From Trebouxia sp. TZW2008 (Eukaryota > Chlorophyta > Trebouxiophyceae > Trebouxiales > Trebouxiaceae), in NCBI GenBank assembly GCA_002118135.1, contig BDIU01000287.1, positions 248,001 through 312,000 of the forward strand: DNA of 64,000 nucleotides. The letters run 5' to 3'. The notes beneath the pieces are model-generated. The model saw nothing but the letters and a program-made list of their open reading frames with translations. It did no database searches and had not been told where the DNA came from. The translations under genes and the position numbers were made by a program. The first letter of the stretch is position 1, and every line of letters starts with the position of its first letter. This document shows, piece by piece, positions 44,336 to 57,500 of this stretch.

Positions 44336-47300
44336 TCAAAATTCCTCAGGCTCGGGGTTGAGCTGGAACACGACCATGCCAGGGTTGCCAGGCCACCATG
44401 GAATGCCTTCACTGTCCAAAAATGCCTTGACGGCTGGCAGCAGCTTGGGCTCATTGCCAACACTGTGCAGGCCTTTGCCAGTCACAGCCTCAATCTGCCA
44501 TGTGCCTACAGATACAGGAACGACGTCTTTTGAGTCAACTCTGATGCACTCCTTCAAACAAGCAATTCATTGGCGGTATACTTGCTCTGATGCTGTTCCC
44601 CGCGTGGGATCACTGCAGAGCACTTGCTACAACAAAATACGAGGCAGCCAGGTCACTAAGAATCCATGTACAGTGTCAATGCAATGAGCTAGGCAAGACA
44701 TTGCAGGTGTGCTAGCAAGAAAACACATACAGCAGTAAACACCTGCAGGTCAAACCTGATGTTCCTTCACAAACAAGCAGTCAAATAGCAGTGCGCTTGC
44801 TCCGGCAAACATTGAAGAGTCAAATCGCTCAGGAGCTGTACACAGTGATGTCTATAACTGCAGTGAGCGAAGCAAGAGTTTGCAGGTATGCTTACAAGGG
44901 AACTTGCGCAGATCCCGGCGGGTCTCCTGAATCTTGTCAATGGCTTCATCCACATGCAATGCATGCAAGTCCAACTTGTACGTGTTGGTGACTTGTGCAT
45001 TCCTGCACAGCAAACAGTGTTAGGGGTGTAAGACAGAATGCACAATGTTGCAGACAAGAAGGCAGTCTGTTGCAGACAAGAATGCAGTCATGCACATGTG
45101 CATGACCCAATGAGGCCAAGCTGCAAGACAACAAGCCTAACATTATGTGAGCCCAAAAAGCTGAATACCAACAAGAGCGTGCTGAAAATGTGCTGCAAAC
45201 GACTTGAGGTCATCTGTTGATACTGCTCAGACTTGCTGAACAATGCACCTGATATGATCTCTGCAGGCGGAACACTTACTTGCTAGTAAAGATCTTCTTT
45301 GATGCACGCAATTTCTCTTCTTTGGCCACATTTTGCCAGTATGCCAATTGGCCTGACAGGCGCTTCTGTGCTTGCGTGTCATGGCATCTTCTTGCAGCAT
45401 GGAAGTCCCTGTTGCATGCCACAATGTTTTCTTGCGCCTCCTTGAAATTTGACCGAGCATCCTGCATGAACCAAAGGAAAGCGTTGAGATTCAGGACAAA
45501 CAGTTGGTCATATAGAACTGCCTCAAAACCTGTACATTGCTGCAGTGTAGGCGCATGGGTCATGGTGTTGACAGGTGTCACACAGCTACGATGTCTATAG
45601 AGAGGACCGCAGCTGAACAGCCAATTGACGAAGCACACAACTTGCTGATGGCAAACTGCTGGCACACTGAACAGTATGCAGAGTTTTCAGCAGCTAGCTC
45701 ACATGGTAGATGTCAGGCTTGGCAGTGTGCTTGGCAGTGTGCCTGGGTGCCTGGATTGGTTTGGGAGCTTGTGTTCTCAAGGTGTTGAAGCCAGGTGGCG
45801 GCGAGATGCACCGGCCTGCCTCGTACACAGGGGAGGGACCCTGGAGGGCCCTGCCCACTGCAGCAGTGCCAACAGCCTTGGAGCTTGCTGCTGAGCTGCT
45901 GCCTGCCACTGAGGTGGACAGCTGTGCGGCTTTTGCTGTCAAGCCCTTGGACTCAGGTTCCACCATCTGCAAGGCATGAGTCAAGGTGAGAAGGCTTGAC
46001 AGCTGCTGTGCAGCAAGCGTGACTTGCAATATGGACATGTGCATGGCAGCACAAAGAACCGCAGCTGCCTGTGACAGCATTTAAGCCAGCAGCGCAAGCT
46101 GGGCTACAGCTTTGAGCTCAAGTGAAGCCAGCAATTCAAGTGTCATAGCTTGTGAGATGTTTGTGGTCTAGACAAAAGCAGTTTGGCAAGGGTGAGTATG
46201 CGGGACAGGTTGCAAGCTGAACAACAGTAGGTACTGGAGTGACAGAAGCTCAACATTATGCCGTGATAAATAAGCAAGTCCCTTGCCTGTATTACATCTT
46301 CCACCTTCCCATCAGCTACCCCAAGAAGATTGGCAAGAAGTGCTTTGTCTATAGTCCAGAAGCGATCTGTCAGGATCTTCAGACTTGCCCGGACATTGGG
46401 GTGTTTGGCTTCCAATCCAGACAGCACAAGATCAGTCTCAAAATCCTGCATCATATTCACCATTAGCGCAAGCTGACAATCACGACATATCGACAAGACA
46501 TCTGCGTGCATATGCATATACAATATTTGTTGTTGAGGCTGATGATGGTGCCAGCATGGCAAAGCAGCAGAATGCTGGCTAATGTTTATAGATTGTGAAG
46601 CAAGCGTGAGATGGGCATGATCACTAGGCAGCCCATGTCGTACATACCTGTGCTAACTTGTTTGGGTCAAGCTCAGTTGCCTCAGGTTTCTCAGGCTGCG
46701 TTGTATCTTCACTTGCCAGCTGCATGGCAAACTTGCGGTCCTCCAAGGCCTGCTGCTCCAGCCGCTCTTGCTGCAAAAAAAATGACATATTGAGTGTTCC
46801 TGCCGACCGGTTTTGTCATTGAGTGTTTGTGCTGATGATTAATGTGATTACAGCTTGGCATATCAACCAAGCTGTGCAATGTGCAGACCTGCTAAGCTGT
46901 GGTGACATGAACTGTTTAGTACTTTTGTTGATGACTGTTTTTAGCTGCGTCATGCCAATGATCATGCCCAGCTTTCCCAGAATTGGCATTCTGATGAAGC
47001 TGTGTTTCAAAACACATGGGCAGATCCAGTGCCCAAGCATTTCATGCATATTCAAGAAGTATAGGCAGTTTGAATTTGTATGCACGCTGTTAGAAAACAA
47101 CTGCGAAGGCGCAGCAGCATTGACCTTGAGGTGAGATGCACAGTAAATCTACAGCAAGCAGCTGCATTGGCAGCTCAGGCCATGAGATTGCTTGAAATTG
47201 AGGGATTACCTGCTGTTGATGCTCCTCTATGTCATTGAAGAGGTGCGCAAATGCAGTGTCATATGAACCCTCTGCCACATTCAGATAGACCTGGAGTTGA

Positions 47301-48868
47301 GCAACATCCATGTCTGGAAAGTCGCTGTGCAGCTTTTCCACCTTCTCTTCAAAGGTGAGCTCCTGTGAGCAGTCAACGCAATGTCAATGTCAAAACGCAT
47401 GTAACAGATGTATGCCGAGCAGCAATTGGTGTTTGCTATGCAGACACAAACAGCAGATCAGGTGTGCAGGCTTGAAGCAAATGTCACGTGACACCCTGTA
47501 AGTGACAGCTTGCGGTCATGGTTTAGATGGTCAGCCTGATTTAGTGTTGTTTAAAGAAACAAGTTGCGTCAAAAACAGGATGAACATGAAATACTGTGCT
47601 TTGAGCGCAGGCTGCCAATCAGCAGCTGCCAGCTACTCTTGTTTGACAGCTTGAAAGAACAACAGGACAGGCAAGGCAAAATCGCCAACCAAGCGCACAA
47701 AATATGATGCCGCATGCAACATTGTCTGAAGTCATATAAGCAAGCGCCAATGAAACAGCAATTGATTGCCCACCTCTAATCTCTGTGATGGATCTGAGAA
47801 GCTGATGCCCTGGGGATGCATGGGAGACGATGCCTCAAACTGAGACTCAGCCGCCACAGAGCCAGAGTCGCCATCTGATGGAGAGCCGCTATCACTCCAA
47901 GATTCGCCAGCACGGTTCATCAAGTCAAGACACTTTTGAGCTGCAGTATCCTCATTGAAAGCAGCTGATCTCAAGACATTTTCCACAACCTTGGGTGGCA
48001 GGCTTCCAAAAATCGATGCCAAAGACGCCAATATTTGAAGGTATTCCTCTGGGAAATCTGGATCAGCCCAAGTTTTGGCCTCTTCAACATCATGTGTTGT
48101 GTTGGCTGAACTGGAAGCAGCTTGAGGACTGTCTGGAGACCATGACCTATTTGCTGTTTTGCCTGAAGCATTTTGACCAAGGCTTGCATCTGCTTGCTGC
48201 AACAGGTGTTGATTCTTGGAATGTGACACAGGCGACACAGGCGACCTGACTAATACACCTGCTTGAGAATGATTCAGCTCAGCTTGAGAAGGTGCCAAGC
48301 TGCTTGTACTGGACGATTTTTGTTGATCCACTGAAGTTCCCCTTAGCCAGTCCGGCTGACCATTATCGGCCCAAACTAATAATTGCGCTGCAGGAGCAGC
48401 AGGTTTAGCTGCACTACTCCAATTATCATGATTCTGAACATGACCATGTTCTCCAAGATGCCAAACACAATCTTTGGGCAAGGGATGAGCTGCATGGGCT
48501 CCAAACTGTGGCCACCAAGCACGGGACTTGGGAACTGTAAGAGGTGTATGATGTGAAGTACAATCTGTGGAGTACGAATGTGTCCCAAGGTGCTGCTGTG
48601 AGTCCCAATCAGCATTGTCAACAAGTTTGGCACAGCGACTAACAATATGAGTCTGAGTTGTCTCACGAGGCAAAAGAACAGTCAAATCTGGAGGAGTAGC
48701 AGGAGTGGGCTGGCGGTGGGCAGCAGGATGTCTGTTAGGGTTACTGCTTCTGCTGTCTGCAGCCGATGGTGAAAGCTCTTGCAGAACATAAGGTTCCAGC
48801 TGCGATTGCCCTGAGCCTCTCAGCTGCTGCTTATCAACTTGACTACTGACAGCTGGCAAAGTTTGCAT
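44336..48868 (-). CDS. DUF1771 and Smr-domain protein with UBA/CUE-like helices
   Basis: Eight phase-consistent exons, 750 residues: 47774-48868, 47210-47362, 46648-46770, 46287-46445, 45703-45966, 45280-45461, 44896-45002, 44336-44505. The N-terminus is long and Ser/Pro/Gln-rich. A PAM2-like segment (SQLEPYVLQELSPSA) near residue 20 is speculative. CUE/UBA-like helices follow near residues 285-325 (YLQILASLASIFGSLPP...VENVLRSAAFNED) and in exon 2 (KLHSDFPDMDVAQLQVYLNV). Exon 6 is the DUF1771 helical region (SNFKEAQENIVACNRDFHAA). Exons 7-8 give the Smr domain (LDLHALHVDEAID; VTGKGLHS; LLPAVKAFLD) to the C-terminus. Land-plant PAM2/DUF1771/Smr proteins and N4BP2 share the last two. Smr domains are often RNA or DNA nucleases; here the usual LDLHG is LDLHA. 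The intron after 46287 starts with GC (CAG|GCAAGG). Confidence 0.9.
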
Positions 48869-49938
48869 GATGGGATCTTTGGTATATGACAGGAAATATG
48901 GTGGCAGACTTGTCAGCTGTTGGAAGCACCACTTGACACTGCAAACACAGGAGTTAGCTCAAAAACAGAGTCAGCTCGAAACCAAAATCACGAGCTCGTT
49001 CAAGCGAAACGTTGTGCTTGCGGAGTACGACGTGGGCGACGGGAGCGAACAATGGGACTTTGCGGTCGCAGAGCTAAGATGAGGACGAGACGGAACGAAG
49101 CAGCACTTTCCAGAACGTTGATTAAGCAGCTCATCGTGACTTGCTTGTTTGAGTCAGTATAAAGTGACAGATGTTGCGATCAGTGCGGCCTTCGCAAGCA
49201 AGAGACAACGACTTTCGAGCGCGAATATTACCTGTAGGCTAGGTAGTCCGGCCGAGTTGTATTACACAGATTTGAAACTGAGCGAAAGACGATGGCAAAC
49301 AAAAGCTATGAGCTTGCAGCCCACAACAACAACTGAAAGCTACAACACTGTTATGAAATCTTCTTGTGAGGACAAGCCTGGGCGAAAGCTTGGCAGGTGT
49401 TCACTCTGATGTGTAAGCACAAAATTTGGTGTGCCAAAATTTGGAGGGCGGGGGGGAGGAATATGAAGGTGTCCAGGGCCAATAAGAAAATAGTGCCTTC
49501 CTGAGGAGCATGGACAAGCGGCTACAGATGTGTGTCAGAGCAGGCTCTGCTGCGCATGAATCTGGCGGTCAATACTCCGTCTCAGCTAGCCACTAGCTAG
49601 GGAGTTGAGTTGCATAATTCCACAGTGTTTATTACAAGTCAATCAACTTTCAAAGATGGTTGAAGCTGTTTTGCAAGCCCTTTTTCTCATGTGAGCACAT
49701 TATTCAGGCGCACTGCACTTCAGAATGTTCACCATGCCAACAGCGGCATTGTGCAGTCTGCATACTGACACCAGACTAGCGTACTTCTGGTACGTAACAG
49801 TTTGTTACGCTGGCTCCAAGATGACAGATGCCTGCAGGCCGACATCAACCTCCTTCTCCCAGCTGGTCCCGCTAGACTCTTTGTTCTGAGTAGTTTGTGA
49901 GTCGCCTCCGCCAGGCACAGTCTGGCGAGAAGAGCAAC
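48869..49938. other. Divergent intergenic region between the Smr gene and SEC61 alpha
   Basis: About 1.07 kb that should hold both promoters. A G-rich stretch (GGAGGGCGGGGGGGAGG) lies near 49442. The bases just before the SEC61 ATG (AGAGCAACATG) are a reasonable start context. Open frames here are short and unconvincing. Confidence 0.5.
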
Positions 49939-52512
49939 ATGCGGCCGCTAGATATTGTCAGGCCCTTTTTGTCTGTGCTGCCTGATGTCGCACAGGCAGA
50001 GCGTCGAGTGCCGTTTCGTGAGAAGGCTCTATACACAGCAGTGGCACTCTTTGTCTTCCTTGTATGTTCACAGCTTCCGCTGTACGGCATACAAACAAAT
50101 GCAGGCTCAGATCCGTTCTACTGGGCACGCGTCATCATGGCTTCCAACCGAGGGACTTGTATGGAGCTGGGTATCAGTCCCATTGTAACGTCTGGCCTGG
50201 TCATGCAGCTTCTGGCAGGCTCAAAAATCATCGACGTTGACAACAGCGTCAAGGCAGACAGGGAGCTCTTGTAAGTCTTGGACTCATCACTTGAAATCCT
50301 GAGAAACAAGTTGATGGTGCTGATGTATGTGTGCTGGCCAGGAATGGAGCGCAAAAGCTGCTAGGAGTTTTGATCACCATTGGAGAGGCTGTCGCATATG
50401 TTGTCTCTGGCATGTATGGCGATGTGCGTGAGTTGGGTGTCACAAGCGCCATTCTGATCATCACCCAGGTGAGCTGACCCTATCAGCTACAGCAGTACCT
50501 GATGCTTCTGTGCCAAGTCTGTTTGTGTGGCTCAATTGTGCCATTGCTGCCTGCAGCTTTTCTTTGCTGGGATCATTGTCATCTGCCTGGACGAAATGCT
50601 CCAGAAAGGTTATGGTCTGGGCTCCGGCATATCCCTCTTCATTGCCACAAACATCTGCGAGAACATCATATGGAAAGCTTTCAGCCCCTACACCATCTCT
50701 GGTCCGCAAGGGCCTCAGTTCGAGGGTGCTGTCATTGCCCTGTTCCAGCTGTTGGTGCAGCGGGGTGATAAGGTCAGAGCGCTGAAGGAGGCCTTCTACA
50801 GGAACAACCTGCCCAACTGCACCAACTTGCTTGCGACCATTGCGATCTTCTTGGTGGTGATCTACTTCCAGGTACGGCCAGGTGCCAGGGCTTGCTGCTG
50901 CTGCAACTCTTCATGGCTTTTGCTATATTTGCACAAGTGGTGACCTTATCTGCAGCTGGCACTGTCTGTTCTGAGCTGGATTGCACCCTCCCCTTGCAAC
51001 CCCTTTGTACTTCATGCACAGCACAGCAGCCAATGAACACAAAGCACAGCAGACTTGGAAACACACGTGTACGCTGATGCAGGGGTTCAGAGTGGACTTG
51101 CCGGTGCGCAGCAAGCAGAGGCGTGGACAGCAACAGCAGTACCCTATCAAGCTGTTTTACACTTCCAACATGCCCATAATTCTGCAGTCAGCATTGGTGT
51201 CCAATCTGTACTTCATTTCACAGCTGTTGTACAAGCGCTATGGGCATTTTTTCCTTGTCAAGCTGTTGGGTCGCTGGGAGGTGAGCCTAGAACTTTGGTG
51301 GCAAAGCCTCAGTGCCATAGTGCTGCATCAAATTTGCGACTTGTTGCATTATAGCCCTCTCTTTGCAACACAGTGTGTAAAGCCAGCAGATTATTGGGTC
51401 AGTTCACCATGCTGCACTGTGTGCGCTGCCAACTGGTGCTAGCACTCGCCTTTCATGTTGCATGCTGCACTTGTATCTGCTCACTAATGCAGTTTTCTGC
51501 AAGCGTGACCTGAGCAACAGGTCATGCTGATGTCAGCCTTCATGATGATGTCTCATTTGCTTGACAATATTGGCTGCAGCACCTGTCAACGCATGGCAAA
51601 CACACACTTGCCTGCTTGCATGGCCTGGTCAGGCCTACTGGTTGCCCTTGTGCTGCCCCTTACTCCCTACTTGTTTGCGACAGTCAAGCAGAGACTCGTG
51701 CTGCGAGAGCAGCTTTTGTCATTGTCCTGTGTTTTACCAAGCGTATGCTGCAGGAACGCCAATACACAGGACAGATGTTCCCAGCAGGTGGCCTGGTGTA
51801 CTACATCTCTCCGCCCAGCAGCATATTTGATGTAGCAAGAAACCCCCTGCATGCGCTCTTCTATGTCACCTTCATGCTTTCTGCATGCGCGCTGTTCTCG
51901 AAGACATGGATTGAGGTCTCGGGCAGCAGCGCTAATGATGTGGCCAAGCAGCTGCGCGACCAGCAGATGTTCCTTCAGGTAAGACCGCTGTGTCAGCATG
52001 TCATGCAATATCACTCCTTATGGTCAGTGGTAGTGAGTAGGCTGATTGCACAATGCGCAACTTGCTGTATCATCACTCCCAACCTGGGTTGCCATGTACA
52101 GTCAATGCTTGCAGGCGTCGACCACTAGAGTAGCTTTTCAATAGCAAAGCAGGCGCGAGACATTAGGACATTGCTTCGATGTTGTTGCCACCTGCTACCC
52201 AGTCTGACATCAGTGCAACTGCTGTATGCCCAACAGTCAGGATCACATGCATGCAGCTCACATGCTGCTATGTTAGCCATCTTGCTTGGCTTGCAGGGAC
52301 ACAGGGATACAGTACAGTCACTTAAGAAGGAATTGAACCGCTACATTCCCATTGCAGCAGCATTTGGGGGCATGTGCATTGGTGCACTGACAATTGTAGC
52401 AGACTTCATGGGAGCCATAGGATCTGGAACTGGCATTCTATTGGCTGTCACTATCATCTATCAATACTTCGAGACTTATGAGAAAGAGAAGGCTCAAGGC
52501 GGCCTGTTCTGA
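49939..52512 (+). CDS. SEC61A: Protein transport protein SEC61 subunit alpha
   Basis: The pore subunit of the ER translocon, passing secretory and membrane proteins through or into the ER membrane. Six exons in phase, 470 residues: 49939-50270, 50342-50468, 50557-50871, 51083-51280, 51754-51978, 52297-52512. Start [17 protein letters not shown]; then [24 protein letters not shown]-type block ([19 protein letters not shown]), [75 protein letters not shown] in two pieces, and [11 protein letters not shown] at the end. The family's ten membrane segments are visible, and length matches plant SEC61 alpha closely. Very strong conservation makes this one of the safest calls. Exon boundaries are all GT-AG. 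It is followed by TGTAA motifs. Confidence 0.98.
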
Positions 52513-52537
52513 TCTGTCCAGTTTTGTCTGACCAGTC

Positions 52538-52568
52538 TCTGTAATAGTGTAAACGAGTTCAGTGTAAA
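52538..52568 (+). terminator. TGTAA poly(A) signal cluster after SEC61 alpha
   Basis: TGTAA, the usual green-algal poly(A) signal, occurs three times (CTGTAATAG, GTGTAAACG, GTGTAAATG) within 35-60 bp of the stop codon. Confidence 0.6.
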
Positions 52569-52865
52569 TGACTGTCTCTGCCTATGTTTTACCTTGAGCA
52601 GTACCTCGCCGTGCTGAACAACTACCCAGCAAAGCAGTGGTAGCACTGATTATTGGCAATGCATGCAATGAACGCTTTTGCAGCAAGCCTCATTCAGATT
52701 CATGTATAAAATCATGTCGTAGCTGACATCTCTTTGGTGCTTTCTGATTACACGCAAATAAGTCGACCGCTGGCATGTCAGACAAGGTGCCAATCTGCGC
52801 TTGGTGCAGCTTTCAAGTTCAGCAGGGGCTTGTTTCAGGCCTGCGAGCTTAGTTGTGCTTGCGCG

Positions 52866-54287
52866 ATGCTGCAGGAACCAGACTATAGCGTCAAGCCCCG
52901 CAGACCAGGACATCAAACAGGTCGTGCTGCCAACAGGATCGCAGCGAAGCTGAGGCATAGCGGCGTCGATGAGACAAACGAAAGTGTTTGGCAAAATTTG
53001 TCCCTGGAACAGGATGTGCTCCTGCAAGTATTTTGTAGACTATCCGGCACAAAGCTTGTGCAAGTCAGCGGTATCAGCAAGGGCTGGCGGCATGTACTCA
53101 CCTGTAATTGCAGACCATGGCAAAGTCTTGACATCAGTAACAGCCAGGCCACCTCTGACAGCTTTGCACTCTGGCTGGACTTGAGAGGGACTGACGTCAA
53201 AGACCTGAGCATACGCCCTCCCTGTGACACTGCTTCAGCGCATGATCCAGACTCTCGATATTTCTTGACAAGCATGAAGCAATTGCAAAGCTTTACAGAC
53301 ACTGCTGGCAGTTGCGTAGAGACTTTGCAGTTTTTGCCTCCAAGCGTGGAGTCTGTTCAAGCTCGATTCACTACCTGCATAACGCCACAGGACAAACGAC
53401 TTCTGCCCTTGACTCAATTGACACAGCTCAAAAGCCTGAGCATTGAGCTTATCCCAGTAGACGTGGATGCAGAGGACATTACTGGCGGTTTTGATTTGCG
53501 TCAAGACATACAGATTATGCTTGCGAAACAGCCTCCCGTTAGCTACATGAAGCTGATGCGAAATGCTGTATGCAACATTGCAGTGTCTGGCAGTCAGGGA
53601 TGCTTTGACACTTTGACATGTCTGCATCTGTCTGTCATATACAATCAGTCACAGCTTGATCATATAATGCGTATTGAGTCACTAGAGGAGCTGGTTCTAG
53701 ACATTGACACTAGTGGTCACAATAGTTACCACATAGATATTGGTCACATTGGTCGACTTATCAACTTGAGCCGATTGAGCTTGAACTTGATTTGCTGCTT
53801 GTTCAGGAATGCACATATGCTGCAGAGGCTGCCTGTGTTGCATCAACTGTCCTTTTCAATGACAGATGATGTTGCTGTGCTTTTTAGGCCAGAGGACGGC
53901 TCTAGCTACAACATGCCTTGTTTGCTCAACAACCTGAAGCATGTCCAGCTAAGAATGCATAGCGTGTTTGATGTCACTGACTGTCTAGAGGGGTTGCAGG
54001 TGGTTGACACCATTAGCAGCTTAAGTGTTTCATTGCAACAATCGTCATCAAGAGGCCCTTCTGAAGTACATTGGGCAATCAAGGAAGGCAGTGTTTTGGC
54101 AAGAGCTGCTTGTTTGCACATTTTGAAGGTAGAGTGTACTAGCATGCTCATTAAAATCCTGCCACCTAAGCTACTTTCACTGATTGTCTCTGCTAGGGAG
54201 ATCAATGTCCAGGCGAGTCTAAAGCCTGCGCTCAGCATGCTTGAGGTCTGTCATCTTGACGCAAAGAGGGCTGTAGAGTACTTCTGA
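52866..54287 (+). CDS. Intronless F-box protein with leucine-rich C-terminal region
   Basis: A single open frame of 473 codons from the first in-frame ATG (MLQEPDYSVKPRR). The frame stays open upstream to about 52734 without an ATG. Residues about 45-85 (LSLEQDVLLQVFCRLSGTKLV...SGISKGWRHVL) fit an F-box, the SKP1-binding motif of SCF ubiquitin ligases. The rest alternates short Leu/Ile segments (LTQLTQLKSLSIELIP, LEELVLDIDT, LINLSRLSLNLI) typical of degenerate leucine-rich repeats that bind substrate. The lack of introns stands out among genes with 5-19 exons and suggests retroposition or a recent family expansion. The target protein cannot be inferred. Confidence 0.8.
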   Translation: MLQEPDYSVKPRRPGHQTGRAANRIAAKLRHSGVDETNESVWQNLSLEQDVLLQVFCRLSGTKLVQVSGISKGWRHVLTCNCRPWQSLDISNSQATSDSFALWLDLRGTDVKDLSIRPPCDTASAHDPDSRYFLTSMKQLQSFTDTAGSCVETLQFLPPSVESVQARFTTCITPQDKRLLPLTQLTQLKSLSIELIPVDVDAEDITGGFDLRQDIQIMLAKQPPVSYMKLMRNAVCNIAVSGSQGCFDTLTCLHLSVIYNQSQLDHIMRIESLEELVLDIDTSGHNSYHIDIGHIGRLINLSRLSLNLICCLFRNAHMLQRLPVLHQLSFSMTDDVAVLFRPEDGSSYNMPCLLNNLKHVQLRMHSVFDVTDCLEGLQVVDTISSLSVSLQQSSSRGPSEVHWAIKEGSVLARAACLHILKVECTSMLIKILPPKLLSLIVSAREINVQASLKPALSMLEVCHLDAKRAVEYF

Positions 54288-54586
54288 AACTGTGCAAGTT
54301 TGTGAGCTTCAGTGGAATATCAGCTTTGTATCATTGTTTTGAGTGGCTTTAAGCTCTGCAATTGCCATTGATGCATAACTTGATGTCATGAACATTACTC
54401 ACTGGCTTGCTAGCAAATGAGGAACTGAATCACATCCTGCTGGCTGCTTCAAGATGTAAAGTCACTTGCTCTGCAAGGAAAAGGCCAAAGAGGAAAGGCA
54501 CACGTTGTACAGGAAATTACACTGCAAATTCCCTAGTATATATATGCACCCAGTCAAAAGGTGATTGCCAGTCGCTTGCATGCCGT

Positions 54587-57500
54587 ATGGAGCTTCCAGC
54601 AGGCATTGATCAGGTTTGGCTTTCACAAAGTAGGCTTCGTCGTAGGCAGTGGGACCAATGCGCTGACTTATGCACCAAACTACTGGCAGAAAACCCGTAT
54701 GATCAGGCATGATCACCTGCTTGCCGCGCTTTGTCGTCCCCCTGCCGATGCAACAGCACTGCTTGTGGACGTGTAGGCAGTTTGGCACCTCAAGACTCGT
54801 GCGTTGACATCAGCCGAGTGGATCAATGATACAGAGGTGGAGGAGGAGGTGTGTCCCTGCTGCATCTGCAAAAGCAGATCAAGTGCCTGTGCTGTTCGTG
54901 CCATGTCACACAGTATAGTCTGCAGGGCATCGCAGATGCTTTGTTTGAAGATAATGCCGTCGCACAGACGGCAAGACCCGGGACATCGTTCAACAGACCT
55001 GTTACCAGCGCTGCAGGCAAGGTGAGCCACTTTGTGAGCTGTGCATCTCAAGGCCTGTATAAAAAGCGTGACGAGCGTTCATTATATTCCTGGCACTTCT
55101 CGATGCTTTGTTGAGAACATCAAAGACAATTAAGGTGTAGTAGTGTGTTAGTGGCGTCGCAGCACTAGCACCTCTCCTTTCATGTCCCTAGCTATCCAGG
55201 TGCTCTGTTGACGAACGCAGAGACAATTCATTGCACGCTTATTTTAGTTTAGGTATGATTTGCATTGATTCATTGTTGATATTGTCTGTTGACCCCCCTG
55301 TTGGGTCCCAAGGACAGTAAAATCGATTGATTGATTGATGAGCGTGCATGTGACTTGAGGTAGACCACATGATTCAGGTGGTGTCCAGTTTCAGCCTTGT
55401 CGCTTACGTTGACATTGCGTCACAGGGCTTGAACCAGGCTGTGCGACCTATAACAAGCAATGGCAGACCACTGACAGGATTTGCCCGGCCTGGCACGTCC
55501 AATCGACCCAGTACATCCAACAGGCCAGGAACATCAAGTAAGCCAGGCACCAGCTCAATTGAAGCGGCCCTGCGAGGTGGCAGACCAGGAACAACCAGGC
55601 CTGTGACCTCAAGCGGCAGGTAGTGCAGTGATCCTTGTAAGGACACTTGATATCAGGGCATTTTGATGCAAGCAACCACTGCAATAGGGAACCAATCATT
55701 GCGTTATGACTGCAGTCGTACCTGTGAGTCAGATAAAATTTGATACCAGGACAAACAACTTGGTCATAACAGCAAGTGTCATAGTGAGAAATGACTGTAG
55801 CTGCTTTTGGGCCCTGTGCACGCTGCCAGTATCCCAAGCATAACTGTCACACAACTCCCCAGCCATTCTGAGCAAGCACTTGAGATGTAGTCAATCATGC
55901 CTGTGCATTTGATTGACCCTGTCCCTCCTGTGTGAACAGATTTGTGCGACTTGGCACAGCGTCCCTTCTGTCAGATGCAGTCACACCATGCCTGTGCATT
56001 TGATTGACCCTGATCCCTCCTATATGAACAGGTTTGTGCGACTTGGCACAGCATCCCTCTTGTCAGACAGCTGTGGGCCTTTCATCAACCTTGATAAGCT
56101 GGACCTACAAAAATATGCTACTCGACCCTGCCTCGCGCGTGTCCTGTGCGACTATATGCTGTACCATGAGCACAATCCAAAGCGAGCGCTGGACCTATGC
56201 GCCCAAGCCAATGCTAGCAACAAATTTGAGGTATATTGCCAACTGCTCAAGTGTATCATGCACATCCGTCTTGCCACTGTCAGATCTGCATCAGTCTCCT
56301 TGGCAAAGTCATCATCAGTTGGCGTTGGGACCGCCTTGATATGTGAGGGCCAAGTCAGTAGCTATGCTTGTACTGTATACATAGCAAGTTCACTGATATC
56401 ATAACCGGCAACACAAGAGTTGTTTGGAGCATGCAAGCTCCAATGAGCTCACCATCAGCAAATCCTTCAACCCCAGCAAAAATGATGCACAGCATCACAG
56501 ATACAATGCCTTCAAGGCTAACGCACAGCGACTTGATTCTGATCATCTGCAAGGAGAAGCATCCTGCATTCAAAGCAACTCCTATTCTTGCCTTAGGAAA
56601 CATATTTGAGCAGTCATTAAAGGCAGTCAGACCTTGTTGGGAGGAACCAAAGCTTGTCAGATCAAGTTGCAAAGCTACTCGTAGTCACACAGGCAGCTGA
56701 TCAACGGCGACATTGTTATTGCAGGATTGGTGGTGGCAAGCGCGTTTGGGCAAGTGCTACTATCAGCTTGGAATGCTCAGGGAGGCTGAAAAGCAGTTTC
56801 TTTCTGCCCTCAAGTTTGCTGACATGATGAGCACAGTGCTTGAGCTGTGCAAGGTATGGCTGAGCATGTTTTTGCTGCTCTGCATTGCAATGTGCAAATC
56901 AAGCTGCCGTCCAAGGGCTGCAGACGCAGCATGAGCACCAGAATATGTGTACTTAATGGCATTTACTTTTGTGTGAAAGGTGGAGGTGCTTATATCATCC
57001 GACACATATTGAAGCACACAGCTAATGCAAGCATCAGCACATTTAAGCATCTGTGTCAGCCCTTGTCCTTTATGGCCGACTTGACAGCCCTTGTTGAGTC
57101 ATCACCTGTCACCTACATGAGGGTCATATAAATGGTTTACATTGTACAATCTGGCGCAGAATGCTGCTTTTGCACGCAATACATGCAATGTCAGCTTTGC
57201 CACCTGATGCAGGTGTATATCAGAATTGACCAGCCACAAACGGCCTTGAAGCAATACAGCGAAGCAGCTGCCAGGCAGGCTGGTCAAGTTGACCTGTTGC
57301 TTGGGCAAGCTCGTGTGCATGATGCCCTGAATGATCTGGAGCAAGGTGTGAAGCTGTACAAGCAGGTCAGTGCTTTGTACCTGTACATCCTATTTGTGGC
57401 ACAAGCATAAGGATTGACTCTGCAGAGGTGCCTTGACAAAATAACTTTGGCTTTCTTGATGGGCAAGCACAGACTGAGGCATAACAGCCGCCTGTATCAG

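Noticed and set aside
47971..48666. Several open frames overlapping the Smr gene's first exon
   Set aside because: They are shadows of the 365-codon exon 47774-48868, which joins the next exons in phase.
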